Shown here: piece by piece, positions 34,465 through 45,161 of the stretch | Position numbering within the stretch: the first letter of the stretch is position 1 | Layout of the letters: each line of letters opens with the position of its first letter | From: Tritonibacter horizontis | GTDB lineage: Bacteria; Pseudomonadota; Alphaproteobacteria; Rhodobacterales; Rhodobacteraceae | Assembly: GCF_001518015.1 (NCBI RefSeq) | Contig: NZ_LPUY01000074.1 | Location: 152,834-216,833, forward strand | Reading direction: 5' to 3' | Length of the DNA stretch: 64,000 nucleotides | Program-made: the position numbers and the translations under genes | Notes under the pieces: generated by a model | Seen by the model: only the letters and a program-made list of their open reading frames with translations | What the model was told of the DNA's origin: nothing | The model's database searches: none

Positions 34465-35222
34465 TCGGTGCCGCGTCCTTGGGTGTAAAACCGGCTCTGA
34501 CGCAGATTCATCCGGTCGGTATCAAGGATCAGGCAGACATCGGTGGTGTTAAAGGCGTGATCCACAAAGGCGCCGTCGCCAACAAATCCGCCAAGTCGCA
34601 GATAGGCCTTGATCAACGAGGGGGTCTCCAGCATGGCGCGGCGGCGGTCGATCTGATCCTCGGACAGCAGGTCCATCGGTTGATAGGTTTTTGACCGCAC
34701 CCGCAGCTCTTCTGGCGCAAGGTGGTTGTGGTGCAGCAGGGCCAGCGGCTGAACCAGGGCCTTCAGGTCTGTTCCGTGAAAGGAGGCAACGCCGAACAAC
34801 ACTTCGATTTTGTGCTTGGCAACATAGCTGGCGAGACCGTTCCACAGATAGAACATGGCCATGCCACCGCGATAATCCCGGTGCAGGCAGGACCGTCCCA
34901 GTTCCAGCAATTTGCGGCCGGACTGGCGCAGGGCGGTCAGATCATATTCGTCCTCAGAGTAAAACTGCCCCAGTTTCGCGGCCTGATCACAGCGCAGCAA
35001 GCGGTAGACGCCGATCACGTCTCGCGTGGTGTTGTCGTAGACGAGCATGTGATCAAAAAACGGATCGAACCGATCCCGCTCCAACCCTGCCTCGTGGTCG
35101 ACCAACGCGCCACCGCCGCCCAGTTCGCGCACGAAGACCTCGTACCGGAGGGCTTGCGCGGCTCTCAGGTCCTCTTCGGTCTCTGCAATCTTTACGGAAA
35201 ACTGTGGCGCCCCGTCATGCAT
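34461..35222 (-). CDS. olsB: Ornithine N-acyltransferase (first step of ornithine lipid synthesis)
   Basis: A GNAT-fold enzyme of 253 residues that transfers a 3-hydroxyacyl chain from ACP to the amino group of ornithine. It shows the OlsB pattern 'AQALRYEVFVRELGGGG', 'DHMLVYDNTTRDVIGVYRLL', 'LELGRSCLHRDYRGG', 'YLWNGLASYVAKHKIEVLFG' and 'ASFHGTD'. An in-frame TTG at 35234 directly after AGGGA is an alternative start; I use the ATG at 35222. It forms a coupled pair with olsA. An additional role in membrane adaptation to low phosphate is known for relatives but not shown here. Confidence 0.92.
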   Translation of the reverse strand: MHDGAPQFSVKIAETEEDLRAAQALRYEVFVRELGGGGALVDHEAGLERDRFDPFFDHMLVYDNTTRDVIGVYRLLRCDQAAKLGQFYSEDEYDLTALRQSGRKLLELGRSCLHRDYRGGMAMFYLWNGLASYVAKHKIEVLFGVASFHGTDLKALVQPLALLHHNHLAPEELRVRSKTYQPMDLLSEDQIDRRRAMLETPSLIKAYLRLGGFVGDGAFVDHAFNTTDVCLILDTDRMNLRQSRFYTQGRGTE

Positions 35223-35330
35223 GGCTCTATTCAATCCCTAGTCTGTGTCGGGCAGATAGCCCATCGGCACGTTCGCGCGCAAGTTTTATGCTGCCTTGCG
35301 CCCCTGGCGTTAACGATTCATAAACCGTTT

Positions 35331-35513
35331 TTAAGGATCAAAGACAGGGACCAGAGCAACCAGAGCGCCGTTGAAGACGACTTTGCCCTGGTCTGGAAAA
35401 TTGACTGTGATCTTACCGCCAATGTTCGACTGTACCTGTCCCATGCCCCAATCGGGGTGATCGGGGTGGCGCACGAACATACCGGGTGCCAGGATTGCAT
35501 TGAGGTCGTTCAT
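35331..35513 (-). CDS. DUF3553 small protein
   Basis: A 60-residue protein that is a complete DUF3553 domain: 'APGMFVRHPDHPDWGMGQVQ', then 'GGKITVNFPDQGKVVFNG'. The fold is a small beta barrel, like a CarD/Tudor-type binding module (inference from the alternating pattern). There is no known function. It faces chpT with 29 bases between starts, which is a common arrangement in Rhodobacterales, and its stop codon lies 108 bases before olsB on the same strand. Confidence 0.85.
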   Translation of the reverse strand: MNDLNAILAPGMFVRHPDHPDWGMGQVQSNIGGKITVNFPDQGKVVFNGALVALVPVFDP

Positions 35514-35542
35514 GATTGGATGGCCTGTATTGGAGGAATATT

Positions 35543-36139
35543 ATGGGTGTAGATAGCGCCAAACTGGCGGCATTGGTAGGCTCCCGGATTTGTCACGACC
35601 TGATCAGCCCGGTCGGGGCGATCAACAATGGTCTGGAACTGCTCGGGATGTCCAATGCGCTTGACGGGCCGGAGCTGGAGCTGATCTCGGACAGCGTCAA
35701 CAACGCCAATGCCCGGATCCGGTTCTTTCGCATCGCCTTTGGCGCCGCCGGTGAGCAGGATCTTGGCCGGTCCGAGGTGATGAGCGTTCTTGACGACGTC
35801 AGTCAAGGCAGCCGGATCAAATATCACTGGTCCTCCATGGAGTCCGCCACGCGTCGCGAGGTGCGGATGACCTTTCTGGCCGGGCTTTGTGTCGAAAGCG
35901 CCCTGCCCTATGGTGGCGCCGTGCAAATCCTGCGCAGCGGCACCAGTTGGACTGTGGTGGGTGAAGGCCGCAAGATCAACGTGGACGAGACCCTTTGGTC
36001 TGGATTGAGCGCCGCGCAGCCAGAGGCCGAGATTACCCCGGCGCTGGTGCAATTCGCGCTGCTGCCAGAAGCCGCAAAAGAGGCCGATCGCAGCCTTTCC
36101 TATGATCACAGCCTGGAAAAAGTTTCGATCAGCTTCTGA
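35543..36139 (+). CDS. chpT: Histidine phosphotransferase ChpT
   Basis: ChpT passes phosphate from the hybrid kinase CckA to the response regulators CtrA and CpdR. In Rhodobacterales the relay controls motility and gene transfer agent production. The 198-residue protein has the phospho-accepting His at H18 in 'GSRICHDLISPVGAINNG', followed by the second helix 'ALDGPELELISDSVNNANAR'. Its C-terminal half is a degenerate ATPase-like fold without nucleotide motifs. The ATG at 35543 has a GGAGGA site five bases upstream, so I use it instead of 35516. It is transcribed alone and has its own terminator. Confidence 0.93.
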   Translation: MGVDSAKLAALVGSRICHDLISPVGAINNGLELLGMSNALDGPELELISDSVNNANARIRFFRIAFGAAGEQDLGRSEVMSVLDDVSQGSRIKYHWSSMESATRREVRMTFLAGLCVESALPYGGAVQILRSGTSWTVVGEGRKINVDETLWSGLSAAQPEAEITPALVQFALLPEAAKEADRSLSYDHSLEKVSISF

Positions 36140-36172
36140 CCCGCTCCACGAATAAGGGTCTGACCGAATACA

Positions 36173-36206
36173 GACGCCGCTGTCAGCCAGCGGCGTCTTT
36201 GTTTTT
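36173..36206 (+). terminator. Terminator of chpT
   Basis: GACGCCGCTG (36173-36182) pairs with CAGCGGCGTC (36188-36197) around a 5-base loop and is followed by TTTGTTTTT. Confidence 0.88.
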
Positions 36207-36213
36207 CAGGGGG

Positions 36214-37479
36214 TCAGCCCCTGACCGTTCCGTCCCCCCGGACCAGATATTTGAAGCTGGTCAACTGAGCGGCGCCCACCGGACCGCGGGCGTGCATCTT
36301 GCCAGTGGAAATCCCGATCTCGCCGCCCATGCCGAATTCACCGCCATCGGCAAATTGGGTCGAGGCGTTGTGCATCAGGATCGCGCTGTCGAGCTCTGCA
36401 AAGAACTGCGCGACGGCGGCATCATCTTCGGTGATGATGCAGTCGGTATGGGCCGAGTGATACTTGCGAATATGCGCAATCGCGTCGTTAATCCCCGAAA
36501 CTTTCTTGGCTGCGATGATGGCGTCGAGGTATTCCCTGCCCCAATCCGCATCGGTTGCGGTGGTCATGTTCTCGGGGCCAGGCAGGCCTGCTTCGGCATG
36601 GATTTCCACCCCGCCAAGGGCCAGCAGCTCCAGCACATCCTTGCCAATGGTGTCGGCGATATCCTCGTGGATCAACAGGCATTCGGCAGCACCGCAAACG
36701 CTGGTGCGCCGGGTCTTGGCGTTCAGCACCACGTCCACGGCTTTTTTGCGGTCGGCGGATTTGTCGATATAGATATGCACGATCCCCTCAAGATGGGCAA
36801 AGACCGGCACCCGGGCCTCGCGTTGGACCAGGCCGACCAGTCCCTTGCCGCCGCGCGGCACAATCACATCGACATAATCGACCATTGCCAGCAATTCCTG
36901 CACCGCCGCCCGGTCCCGTGTGGGGACCAATTGCACAGCATCTTCGGGCAGATCGGCGGCGCGCAGTCCTTCGACCAGGCAGGCATGGATTGCCTGCGCC
37001 GAATGCAGGCTCTCTGAACCGCCGCGCAGAATGACCGCATTACCGGATTTCAGGCAGAGCGCCCCGGCATCGGCTGTGACATTGGGCCGACTTTCGTAGA
37101 TCACGCCGATGACCCCCAGCGGCGTGCGCACTCGCTCGATCCGCAGCCCCGATGGCCGGTCCCAGGCGTCCAGCACGGTGCCGACAGGATCATCCTGCGC
37201 CGCGACCGCCCGCAGGGCGTCCACCATACCCTGGATCCGATCCTCGTTCAGCATCAGCCGGTCGATCATCGGCGAAGAGAGGCCCTTTTCCTGCGCAAAG
37301 GCAATGTCCTGCTGGTTCGCGGCGATAATCGCGGCGCGGCGCGACCAGACGGCGTCTGCCGCCGTGGTCAGGGCCAGTGCCTTGCGCGCGGCGCTGGCGG
37401 TCGCAAGGGTATATGCTGCCGCTTTTGCGCGTTGGCCGATGTCGGCCATCAGCGCGGGGATGTTTTCCAGATCTTTCAT
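36214..37479 (-). CDS. proA: Gamma-glutamyl phosphate reductase
   Basis: The second enzyme of proline synthesis: it reduces glutamyl 5-phosphate with NADPH to the semialdehyde. The 421-residue protein belongs to the aldehyde dehydrogenase fold, with the catalytic Cys in '[15 protein letters not shown]'. '[20 protein letters not shown]' and '[16 protein letters not shown]' are family blocks. The frame extends to 37605, but relatives start '[20 protein letters not shown]', so I place the start at 37479. It is downstream of proB on the same strand, 109 bases apart. Confidence 0.95.
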   Translation of the reverse strand: MKDLENIPALMADIGQRAKAAAYTLATASAARKALALTTAADAVWSRRAAIIAANQQDIAFAQEKGLSSPMIDRLMLNEDRIQGMVDALRAVAAQDDPVGTVLDAWDRPSGLRIERVRTPLGVIGVIYESRPNVTADAGALCLKSGNAVILRGGSESLHSAQAIHACLVEGLRAADLPEDAVQLVPTRDRAAVQELLAMVDYVDVIVPRGGKGLVGLVQREARVPVFAHLEGIVHIYIDKSADRKKAVDVVLNAKTRRTSVCGAAECLLIHEDIADTIGKDVLELLALGGVEIHAEAGLPGPENMTTATDADWGREYLDAIIAAKKVSGINDAIAHIRKYHSAHTDCIITEDDAAVAQFFAELDSAILMHNASTQFADGGEFGMGGEIGISTGKMHARGPVGAAQLTSFKYLVRGDGTVRG

Positions 37480-37588
37480 CTCGGTTGCCCTTTGTTGTCC
37501 CGTTTTGGGGTGTCCCCTTTCGGGGTCGGGTCCCTCCGCCACAGGGCGCGCCGGAGGGTCAAAACATATGCGGTTCAGAATGGCAGGA

Positions 37589-39744
<2,156 letters not shown>

Positions 39745-39880
39745 TTAAAGCTTGATCGCCAATACTTGAATTCAGGGGATGGCTCAACCCTGTGATGTTC
39801 GTCCGGACCGGGAGGGTCAAAATCAAAAACGCGGGCCGGTCCGATGACAAGCCCGCGAAGATATGGCCCTGAAACGGCGG

Positions 39881-40417
39881 TTACAGCTTGCGGCTATAGG
39901 TCCAGGTTGGCACCGTCGTGTCGCGCGCCACCGAATAGCTTTCGGCGTCGCCAAGATAGTCAAACCCGCAATGCGCCAGCACCCGCGCTGAGGCTGGATT
40001 GTCCTGAAACACGCTGGCGAACATCGTCGCATCGTTCAGCGGGTTGGCCTCGACCAGAAGGCTCACGGCCATGGAGGCCAGTCCGGTGTTCCAGAACGGC
40101 GGCGCCACCCAATAGCCGACTTCGGACTGGTTGCGGTCCATGGATTTCAAGGAAATGACACCCATGAGTTCGGAATTGCCATCCTTGGTGCCATCCATCG
40201 CCCAGATGAATTCATCCTGTTCCGCCGCCATCGCCCGCGAGACATAGGCCTCTGCCGCGCCCGGTGGATACGGATGTGGGATCGGTGCGGTCATTTTCGC
40301 CACGCGCGCATCGCCGGCATAGTGGTGCACAAGCCCAACATCCGACGACCGGAGTGGCCGCAGGACAAAGCGATCCGATTCAATGGTTATCTGCTGATCC
40401 ACTTGATCCAAACCCAT
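39881..40417 (-). CDS. GNAT family N-acetyltransferase (RimJ/RimL-like)
   Basis: A cytoplasmic acetyltransferase of 178 residues. It opens 'ITIESDRFVLRPLRSSDVGL', the RimJ/RimL-type first strand. It then has 'ELMGVISLKSMDRNQSEVGY', 'VAPPFWNTGLASMAV' (acetyl-CoA region) and 'NPASARVLAHCGFDYLG'. Typical members acetylate protein N termini or small amines; the substrate is not predictable. It lies between rpmA and obgE, where a GNAT gene is commonly found in this order of bacteria, so it is probably vertically inherited. Confidence 0.85.
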   Translation of the reverse strand: MGLDQVDQQITIESDRFVLRPLRSSDVGLVHHYAGDARVAKMTAPIPHPYPPGAAEAYVSRAMAAEQDEFIWAMDGTKDGNSELMGVISLKSMDRNQSEVGYWVAPPFWNTGLASMAVSLLVEANPLNDATMFASVFQDNPASARVLAHCGFDYLGDAESYSVARDTTVPTWTYSRKL

Positions 40418-40629
40418 AGTCTTCGCTCCTCCTCAGAAACACAATTGCGGCACCGACAGGACAAGCTCCTCCATGCCCTCGCCGCACAGATGGGAGGTCC
40501 CCGTATTGCAAACAAGGCGCATCACGTCGCTTGTTCGACAACAACCCGGCACTGGACCCATCAAAACGCCAAGAGGGACCGGTCGTATAACCGATCCCCC
40601 TGAAGATTTTACTACCCTTTGGGTTCGGT

Positions 40630-40899
40630 TTACTCAGCGGCCTCCGCCACTGGGAGAACCGAAATAAAGGTGCGGCCCTTGAGGCCCTTGTGGAAGGTCA
40701 CGTTGCCATTGGCGGTCGCAAAGATGGTGTGATCTTTGCCGATACCAACGCCTTCGCCCGGCCAGAACTTGGTGCCGCGCTGACGAACGATGATGTTACC
40801 TGCAATTGCGGACTGGCCGCCGTACAGTTTCACGCCAAGACGGCGACCTGCGGAGTCGCGACCGTTACGGGACGAACCGCCTGCTTTTTTATGTGCCAT
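40630..40899 (-). CDS. rpmA: 50S ribosomal protein L27
   Basis: An 89-residue ribosomal protein whose N terminus reaches the peptidyl transferase centre. It has '[20 protein letters not shown]' and '[20 protein letters not shown]', both diagnostic. It is 12 bases after rplU, the standard pair. Confidence 0.97.
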   Translation of the reverse strand: MAHKKAGGSSRNGRDSAGRRLGVKLYGGQSAIAGNIIVRQRGTKFWPGEGVGIGKDHTIFATANGNVTFHKGLKGRTFISVLPVAEAAE

Positions 40900-40911
40900 T
40901 CTTGTCTCTCC

Positions 40912-41505
40912 TTAGCCTTGAGCCAGCTCTTTGGCCTGCTCAACCCATTCGGGTTTGATCTTGATGGCGTCGATACCAGCAATGTCGTCTTCAGACAAGG
41001 CTGCGATCTGAGCGAAGGTGGTCAGGCCAGCTGCTTCCAGCTTTTTGACCGCCGCGGGACCAACACCGGTGATCTGGGACAGATCGTCGGAACCAGCAGC
41101 TGCAGGAGCTGCGGCTTTGGCGGCCTTGGGGGCAGCAGCAGGTGCCGCATCGCCTTTGCCTGTCGCCAGTTTCACACCGGAAGCATCCGCACCAGAGGCC
41201 AGGATCTCTGTGATCCGCACCAAAGTCAGCTTCTGACGGTGACCGACAGTCCGCTTGGAGGAGTGCTTACGGCGACGTTTGACGAAGTTGATGACCTTGT
41301 CACCTTTGATCTGATCGATCACTTCGGCCTGAACGGCGGCGCCGGATACGAAAGGCGCGCCGACCACGGGGGCATCGCCACCGAGCATCAGAACGTCATT
41401 GAATTGGATGGTTTCGCCGGCGTCAGCAACAAGTTTCTCAACGCGGAGCACATCGCCCGCCTGAACTTTGTACTGCTTGCCGCCAGTCTTGAGGACTGCG
41501 AACAT
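40912..41505 (-). CDS. rplU: 50S ribosomal protein L21 with C-terminal helix-hairpin-helix extension
   Basis: L21 binds 23S rRNA. Residues 1 to about 104 are the normal protein ('MFAVLKTGGKQYKVQAGDVL', 'HSSKRTVGHRQKLTLVRI'). A lysine/alanine linker (about 115-145) then leads to an added domain (about 147-197) with 'DLSQITGVGPAAVKKLEAAG' and 'AQIAALSEDDIAGIDAI', a helix-hairpin-helix of the RuvA/Rad51 type. Normal L21 is about 103 residues, so the protein is nearly doubled. Such extended L21 proteins are known in Rhodobacterales; the tail's job is unknown. An AAGGAA site precedes 41505; the open frame to 41688 is not used. Confidence 0.95.
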   Translation of the reverse strand: MFAVLKTGGKQYKVQAGDVLRVEKLVADAGETIQFNDVLMLGGDAPVVGAPFVSGAAVQAEVIDQIKGDKVINFVKRRRKHSSKRTVGHRQKLTLVRITEILASGADASGVKLATGKGDAAPAAAPKAAKAAAPAAAGSDDLSQITGVGPAAVKKLEAAGLTTFAQIAALSEDDIAGIDAIKIKPEWVEQAKELAQG

Positions 41506-41746
41506 CTTCAGTCTTTCCTTTTCTAACCGCGTTCTTCGGTCCCCCATTCGGGGTGTTGTCGACGGGACCTGCGTCCTGTCACCTGGAACAGCGCGCTCCG
41601 CCTTGCGGAACGGTATGACAAAATGACCCCGGCGCGGGGAGTCCGGGCCGGGATGCGCGCTTTTGACGGTCTGAAGGACGGATGTCAACCCATTTCACAG
41701 GCCCGCGTTGGAAAAACAATCCCTGCGGCAAGGTCCAAACCGTTTC

Positions 41747-42622
41747 TCAGAGTTCCTGAACCGGCTGCAGGCCCCGCATGCGATGGGCGAGTTCCTCGAA
41801 CCGATTGGCCTGGATCTCGTATTGCACGGCATTGAGAAGCGCGTAGACTTCTTGCATCACGGGGTCTTCCAACGCCGCCACATAGTCGCGCAACTCATCG
41901 ACCGAGAAGTCCCGATAGGTATAGGCGGAATGGGCCAGGTTGGACGCGTTCATCGCGCGGCGCATTTCGTCTTCTTGCGCCTTCATCATGGCCCGCAGCC
42001 CATCGGCATCGAACTGCATTTCGACCAGACCGGCCGCAGAGGCGGCCATGAGGAACCGGAACTGAATTTCCTGCACCGCCCTCAAGGCGCTGTCGGTGCC
42101 GCCAATCGCGGTGTTCATCCGATGAAACAGACTGATGCGCGGATCGCCCGTCGCCTGCATTTCGGCCACCATATCCTCACCAATCTCGCGGCGGGACTCG
42201 CCCTCCTCGCGCTGGTGCGAGATGTTTTCCGCCTCGACCAGTCGCTGCCCGAGGTCGGAGGCATAAAACTCCGCCGCATGCAGCAAAGCGTCGCGCGACA
42301 GGGTCTGCTCCAGGATATCGACTGCCATGTCCTGCATTTTTTCCGGATCGAACACGTCGCTGGCCAGCCGCTCCCAGGCCAGTCCGAAATCGCTGGCCTC
42401 GGCACCCAGCATGCCAGGCGCGTCGCCGGCCGATTGCGCAATACTGGCAATCGCGACATCAAATCCGGTCACCTCGAGGAAAGCCGACACCTGAGAGCGC
42501 TCAGCAGCATAAGACGGAGCGGCCAGAAGCGAGGAAAGCCAGAACAACGCAACACAGATCCCCTCCACGATGGCAGGGCGGGTTTTGGCGGGGCGAGCGG
42601 GCGCGGTTGGTGTCATCGTCAT
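41747..42622 (-). CDS. Exported DUF2059-like protein
   Basis: A predicted periplasmic, all-helical protein of 291 residues. Residues about 18-40 are a signal peptide ending 'AAPSYAAE'. The body repeats amphipathic helices; 'FYASDLGQRLVEAENISHQ' and the C-terminal 'LRDYVAALEDPVMQEVYALL' resemble DUF2059, a family without a known function. The length is twice the single domain, suggesting two copies. No partner gene is adjacent: it converges away from rplU and lies next to a tRNA gene. Confidence 0.7.
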   Translation of the reverse strand: MTMTPTAPARPAKTRPAIVEGICVALFWLSSLLAAPSYAAERSQVSAFLEVTGFDVAIASIAQSAGDAPGMLGAEASDFGLAWERLASDVFDPEKMQDMAVDILEQTLSRDALLHAAEFYASDLGQRLVEAENISHQREEGESRREIGEDMVAEMQATGDPRISLFHRMNTAIGGTDSALRAVQEIQFRFLMAASAAGLVEMQFDADGLRAMMKAQEDEMRRAMNASNLAHSAYTYRDFSVDELRDYVAALEDPVMQEVYALLNAVQYEIQANRFEELAHRMRGLQPVQEL

Positions 42623-42697
42623 AGGCTAAATGTAGAAGTGAAACCGCGCGGCGCAAATGGAAAAGTGAAATTCTTGAACGCGTTGTGATTTCGCCCC

Positions 42698-42726
42698 TTG
42701 CACAGCCCGTATTTCCACTTTAAACG
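42698..42726 (+). promoter_or_regulatory. Promoter of tRNA-Ser
   Basis: TTGCAC (42698-42703) and TAAACG (42721-42726) are separated by 17 bases; the mature tRNA begins 17 bases after the -10 element. Confidence 0.65.
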
Positions 42727-42742
42727 CCCTCACACCCCCCGC

Positions 42743-42832
42743 GGAGAGGTGCCGGAGTGGTCGAACGGGGCGGTCTCGAAAACCGTTGAGCCTTTACGGG
42801 TTCCCAGGGTTCGAATCCCTGTCTCTCCGCCA
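42743..42832 (+). tRNA. tRNA-Ser (anticodon CGA)
   Basis: A 90-base class II tRNA with an encoded CCA end. The acceptor stem GGAGAGG pairs with TCTCTCC, and the anticodon loop CTCGAAA carries CGA (42777-42779), reading TCG. A long variable arm and the T arm CAGGG-TTCGAAT-CCCTG follow. No integrase gene is adjacent. Confidence 0.96.
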
Positions 42833-43134
42833 TTTAAACCCTGTCACACCACGGGTTTACAGTCTGAACAATCGAACACTGACCAGTCCGCGCAGCGCTC
42901 CCTCTTGGTGGGCTTGGGCTGGATGTTCGACATCTTCGCTCAAGCCGGCGCAGCGACGCCGTCAATGACCCGCTTTTGCGGGACGGACTATTGTGTCGCG
43001 ATAGAGCAATCCGGCCTACATTGGCGGCGAGATGAGCGCCGAAGGCTGGTGACATGGGGTATTGCTCACGATCGGACAAAAGAAAAGCCGGGGTTTGGAC
43101 CCGGCTTTTCTGCGCGTTATCCTGACGGGGCCGC
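42833..43134. other. Gene-free region with terminator for the methyltransferase operon
   Basis: I see no credible gene here. A perfect 12-bp stem, AGAAAAGCCGGG (43081-43092) with CCCGGCTTTTCT (43100-43111) around a 7-base loop, gives a TTTTCTTTT run on the minus strand and ends the one-carbon operon. It may also stop rightward transcripts from the tRNA. Confidence 0.75.
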
Positions 43135-44196
43135 TTATCCGCGACGGCGGCGACCGCCGGCACGACCGCCGCGCCCTCTGGCTTCTTCGCCTTCTTTGAG
43201 CGGTGCCTTGTTGAACTTGATCCATTCACCGCCGTGGGGGTCATTGTTGGTCAGGAAATTGGCCGCCCGGATGGCCTCCATTTCCGACCCCGCGCGCGGT
43301 TTCGTTGACCCAAGACCAAAGAGCGTGACAAAGGTCTCGTCGTCCATATCCTCGGGCAGGATGATGCCGGAGGCCGCCACCAGCGCCTTTTTCTCCGCAA
43401 TGGCTTTCTGCGTTACCGGAAGGGCAACGGGGTTCATGATCGCAGAGGTCATGCCTGCCCCCATTGCCATCGGCAGGAAGGCATTGTTGATCCCATGACG
43501 GTTGGGCAGGCCGAACGAGATATTTGACGCGCCACAGGTGGTATTTACGCCAAGTTCCTCACGCAAACGCCGCACCAGGGCAAAGACCTGAAGCCCGGCG
43601 GTTCCCATCGCCCCCACTGGCATCACCAGAGGGTCGACGACGATATCATGGGCGGGAATGCCAAAATCGGCTGCGCGCTGGACGATCTTTTTGGCGACCT
43701 CAAAACGGACATCGGGGTCTTCGGAAATCCCGGTGTCATCGTTGGAAATCGCCACCACCGGCACATTGTATTTCTTCACCAACGGTAAGATCTGCTCCAG
43801 CCGTTCTTCCTCGCCAGTGACCGAGTTCAGCAGCGGACGCCCCTCACAGACCGCAAGACCAGCTTCAAGCGCACCGGGGACCGAAGAGTCGATGCACAAA
43901 GGAACGTCAACAAGCCCTTGAACCAGCTCGACAATCTTGGACATCAAGGGCGGCTCTGTTTCGTTGGGGTTCGGGTTGGAGTTGTAGACCACCCCGGCGT
44001 TGATATCGAGCACCGTTGCCCCGGCCAGAACCTGGGCGACGGCGTCCTTTTCAATGGTCGAAAAATCGCCCGCCTCCAGTTCGGCGGCCAGTTTCTTGCG
44101 CCCGGTGGGATTGATCCGCTCGCCGATCACGCAGAAAGGCTCGTCAAACCCCATCACGGCGGTTTTTGTCTTCGATTCTACGACAGTACGGGTCAT
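43135..44196 (-). CDS. Pterin-binding methyltransferase subunit (MetH-like, stand-alone)
   Basis: A TIM-barrel protein of 353 residues in the family that binds methyltetrahydrofolate (pterin-binding enzymes, as in the second module of MetH and in MtgA/AcsE). Blocks are 'FCVIGERINPTGRKKLAAEL', 'GATVLDINAGVV', 'PLCIDSSVPGALEAGL', 'LLNSVTGEEERL', 'NTTCGASNISFGLPNR'. The C terminus has an unusual Arg/Gly tail ('GRGGRAGGRRRRG'). No cobalamin or homocysteine domain is attached. Relatives of this organism have methionine synthase split into separate proteins, so this is probably the methylfolate module. It lies three bases after the methylenetetrahydrofolate reductase gene. Confidence 0.85.
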   Translation of the reverse strand: MTRTVVESKTKTAVMGFDEPFCVIGERINPTGRKKLAAELEAGDFSTIEKDAVAQVLAGATVLDINAGVVYNSNPNPNETEPPLMSKIVELVQGLVDVPLCIDSSVPGALEAGLAVCEGRPLLNSVTGEEERLEQILPLVKKYNVPVVAISNDDTGISEDPDVRFEVAKKIVQRAADFGIPAHDIVVDPLVMPVGAMGTAGLQVFALVRRLREELGVNTTCGASNISFGLPNRHGINNAFLPMAMGAGMTSAIMNPVALPVTQKAIAEKKALVAASGIILPEDMDDETFVTLFGLGSTKPRAGSEMEAIRAANFLTNNDPHGGEWIKFNKAPLKEGEEARGRGGRAGGRRRRG

Positions 44197-44199
44197 GGT

Positions 44200-45132
44200 T
44201 TATCCTTGCTGATTGGCAGGTTGGGCGGGTTCGCCGCCATTATTGATGGCCCATGTGGCGTTGGTCTTGATCCCGCCAAGTGGGAAGAAATGCACATTGG
44301 TGATGTTAAAGTCCGGATGCGCGGCCTTGTAGGCGGCGAGTTCGCTCAGAACCTCTGTCGGCTCATAGGGCAACATCAGTTTGGTCACATCCATCGCCCG
44401 TTTTTGCAGGACCTTGAGCGACGGGCCAACACCACAGGCGATGGCGAATTTGATCAGGGTCTGCAGCTTGGCCGGGCCGGCAATGCCGATGTGGATCGGC
44501 AGGTCAATGCCGGCGTCTTTCAGGCCGTTGGCCCAGGCGATGATCGGTTTGGCTTCAAAGGCGAACTGCGTCGCCAGGGCCATTTTTGCATCCGTGCGTT
44601 CCGAAAACTTCTGTTTCCACGACAGCGCTTGGGAGACGTTCTTCATCGAGCCGTCAGGGTCAATGTCCTTGTTACCCTCCGGGTGACCGGCGACATGCAG
44701 ATTGGTAAAGCCCGCCTTGTCAAACAGGCCCGTTTCCAACAGTTGCATGGAACTGTCAAACGCGCCGTGGGGGTTTGTCACCCCGCCGGCCAGCATCAGC
44801 CCCTGACGCACATCCGCCTCGCCCTGATAGCGCGCGATCCAGTCTGCAAGCGTCGCCTTATCCTTGATGATCCGGGCCGGAAAATGCGGCATCACCGGAT
44901 AGCCGTCGGCGTTCAGGCGTTGGGCGGTGGCGACCATGTCTTCGATTGGCGTGCCTTCGATATGGGCGATGTAGACGCGGGTGCCGACGGGCAGCAGCGC
45001 ACGGAAATCCTCAACCTTTTCGGCCGTCCGCGGCATGACCTCGATGGAATAATCCGTCAGGAAATCCTGCAGCTGCGGGTCGACCGGGACCTCCGCCTCA
45101 GTGGCACGTTTTTTGAAATTCAACAAAGCCAT
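44200..45132 (-). CDS. metF: Methylenetetrahydrofolate reductase
   Basis: An FAD enzyme of 310 residues that makes methyltetrahydrofolate for methionine synthesis. 'YSIEVMPRTAEKVEDFRALL' holds the early conserved Glu-x-x-Pro block. 'VMPHFPARIIKD', 'LMLAGGVTNPHGAFDSSM', 'HVAGHPEGN', 'ATQFAFEAKPIIAW' and 'PIHIGIAGPAKLQTLIKFA' follow in MetF order. It diverges from E. coli MetF, as is typical for roseobacters. The ATG at 45132 has a GGGAGG site five bases upstream. It sits between the PF13769 gene and the pterin-binding methyltransferase gene, so its product would feed that enzyme directly. Confidence 0.88.
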   Translation of the reverse strand: MALLNFKKRATEAEVPVDPQLQDFLTDYSIEVMPRTAEKVEDFRALLPVGTRVYIAHIEGTPIEDMVATAQRLNADGYPVMPHFPARIIKDKATLADWIARYQGEADVRQGLMLAGGVTNPHGAFDSSMQLLETGLFDKAGFTNLHVAGHPEGNKDIDPDGSMKNVSQALSWKQKFSERTDAKMALATQFAFEAKPIIAWANGLKDAGIDLPIHIGIAGPAKLQTLIKFAIACGVGPSLKVLQKRAMDVTKLMLPYEPTEVLSELAAYKAAHPDFNITNVHFFPLGGIKTNATWAINNGGEPAQPANQQG

Positions 45133-45161
45133 GGCGGCCTCCCATAGAGACGTCCGGGCGC

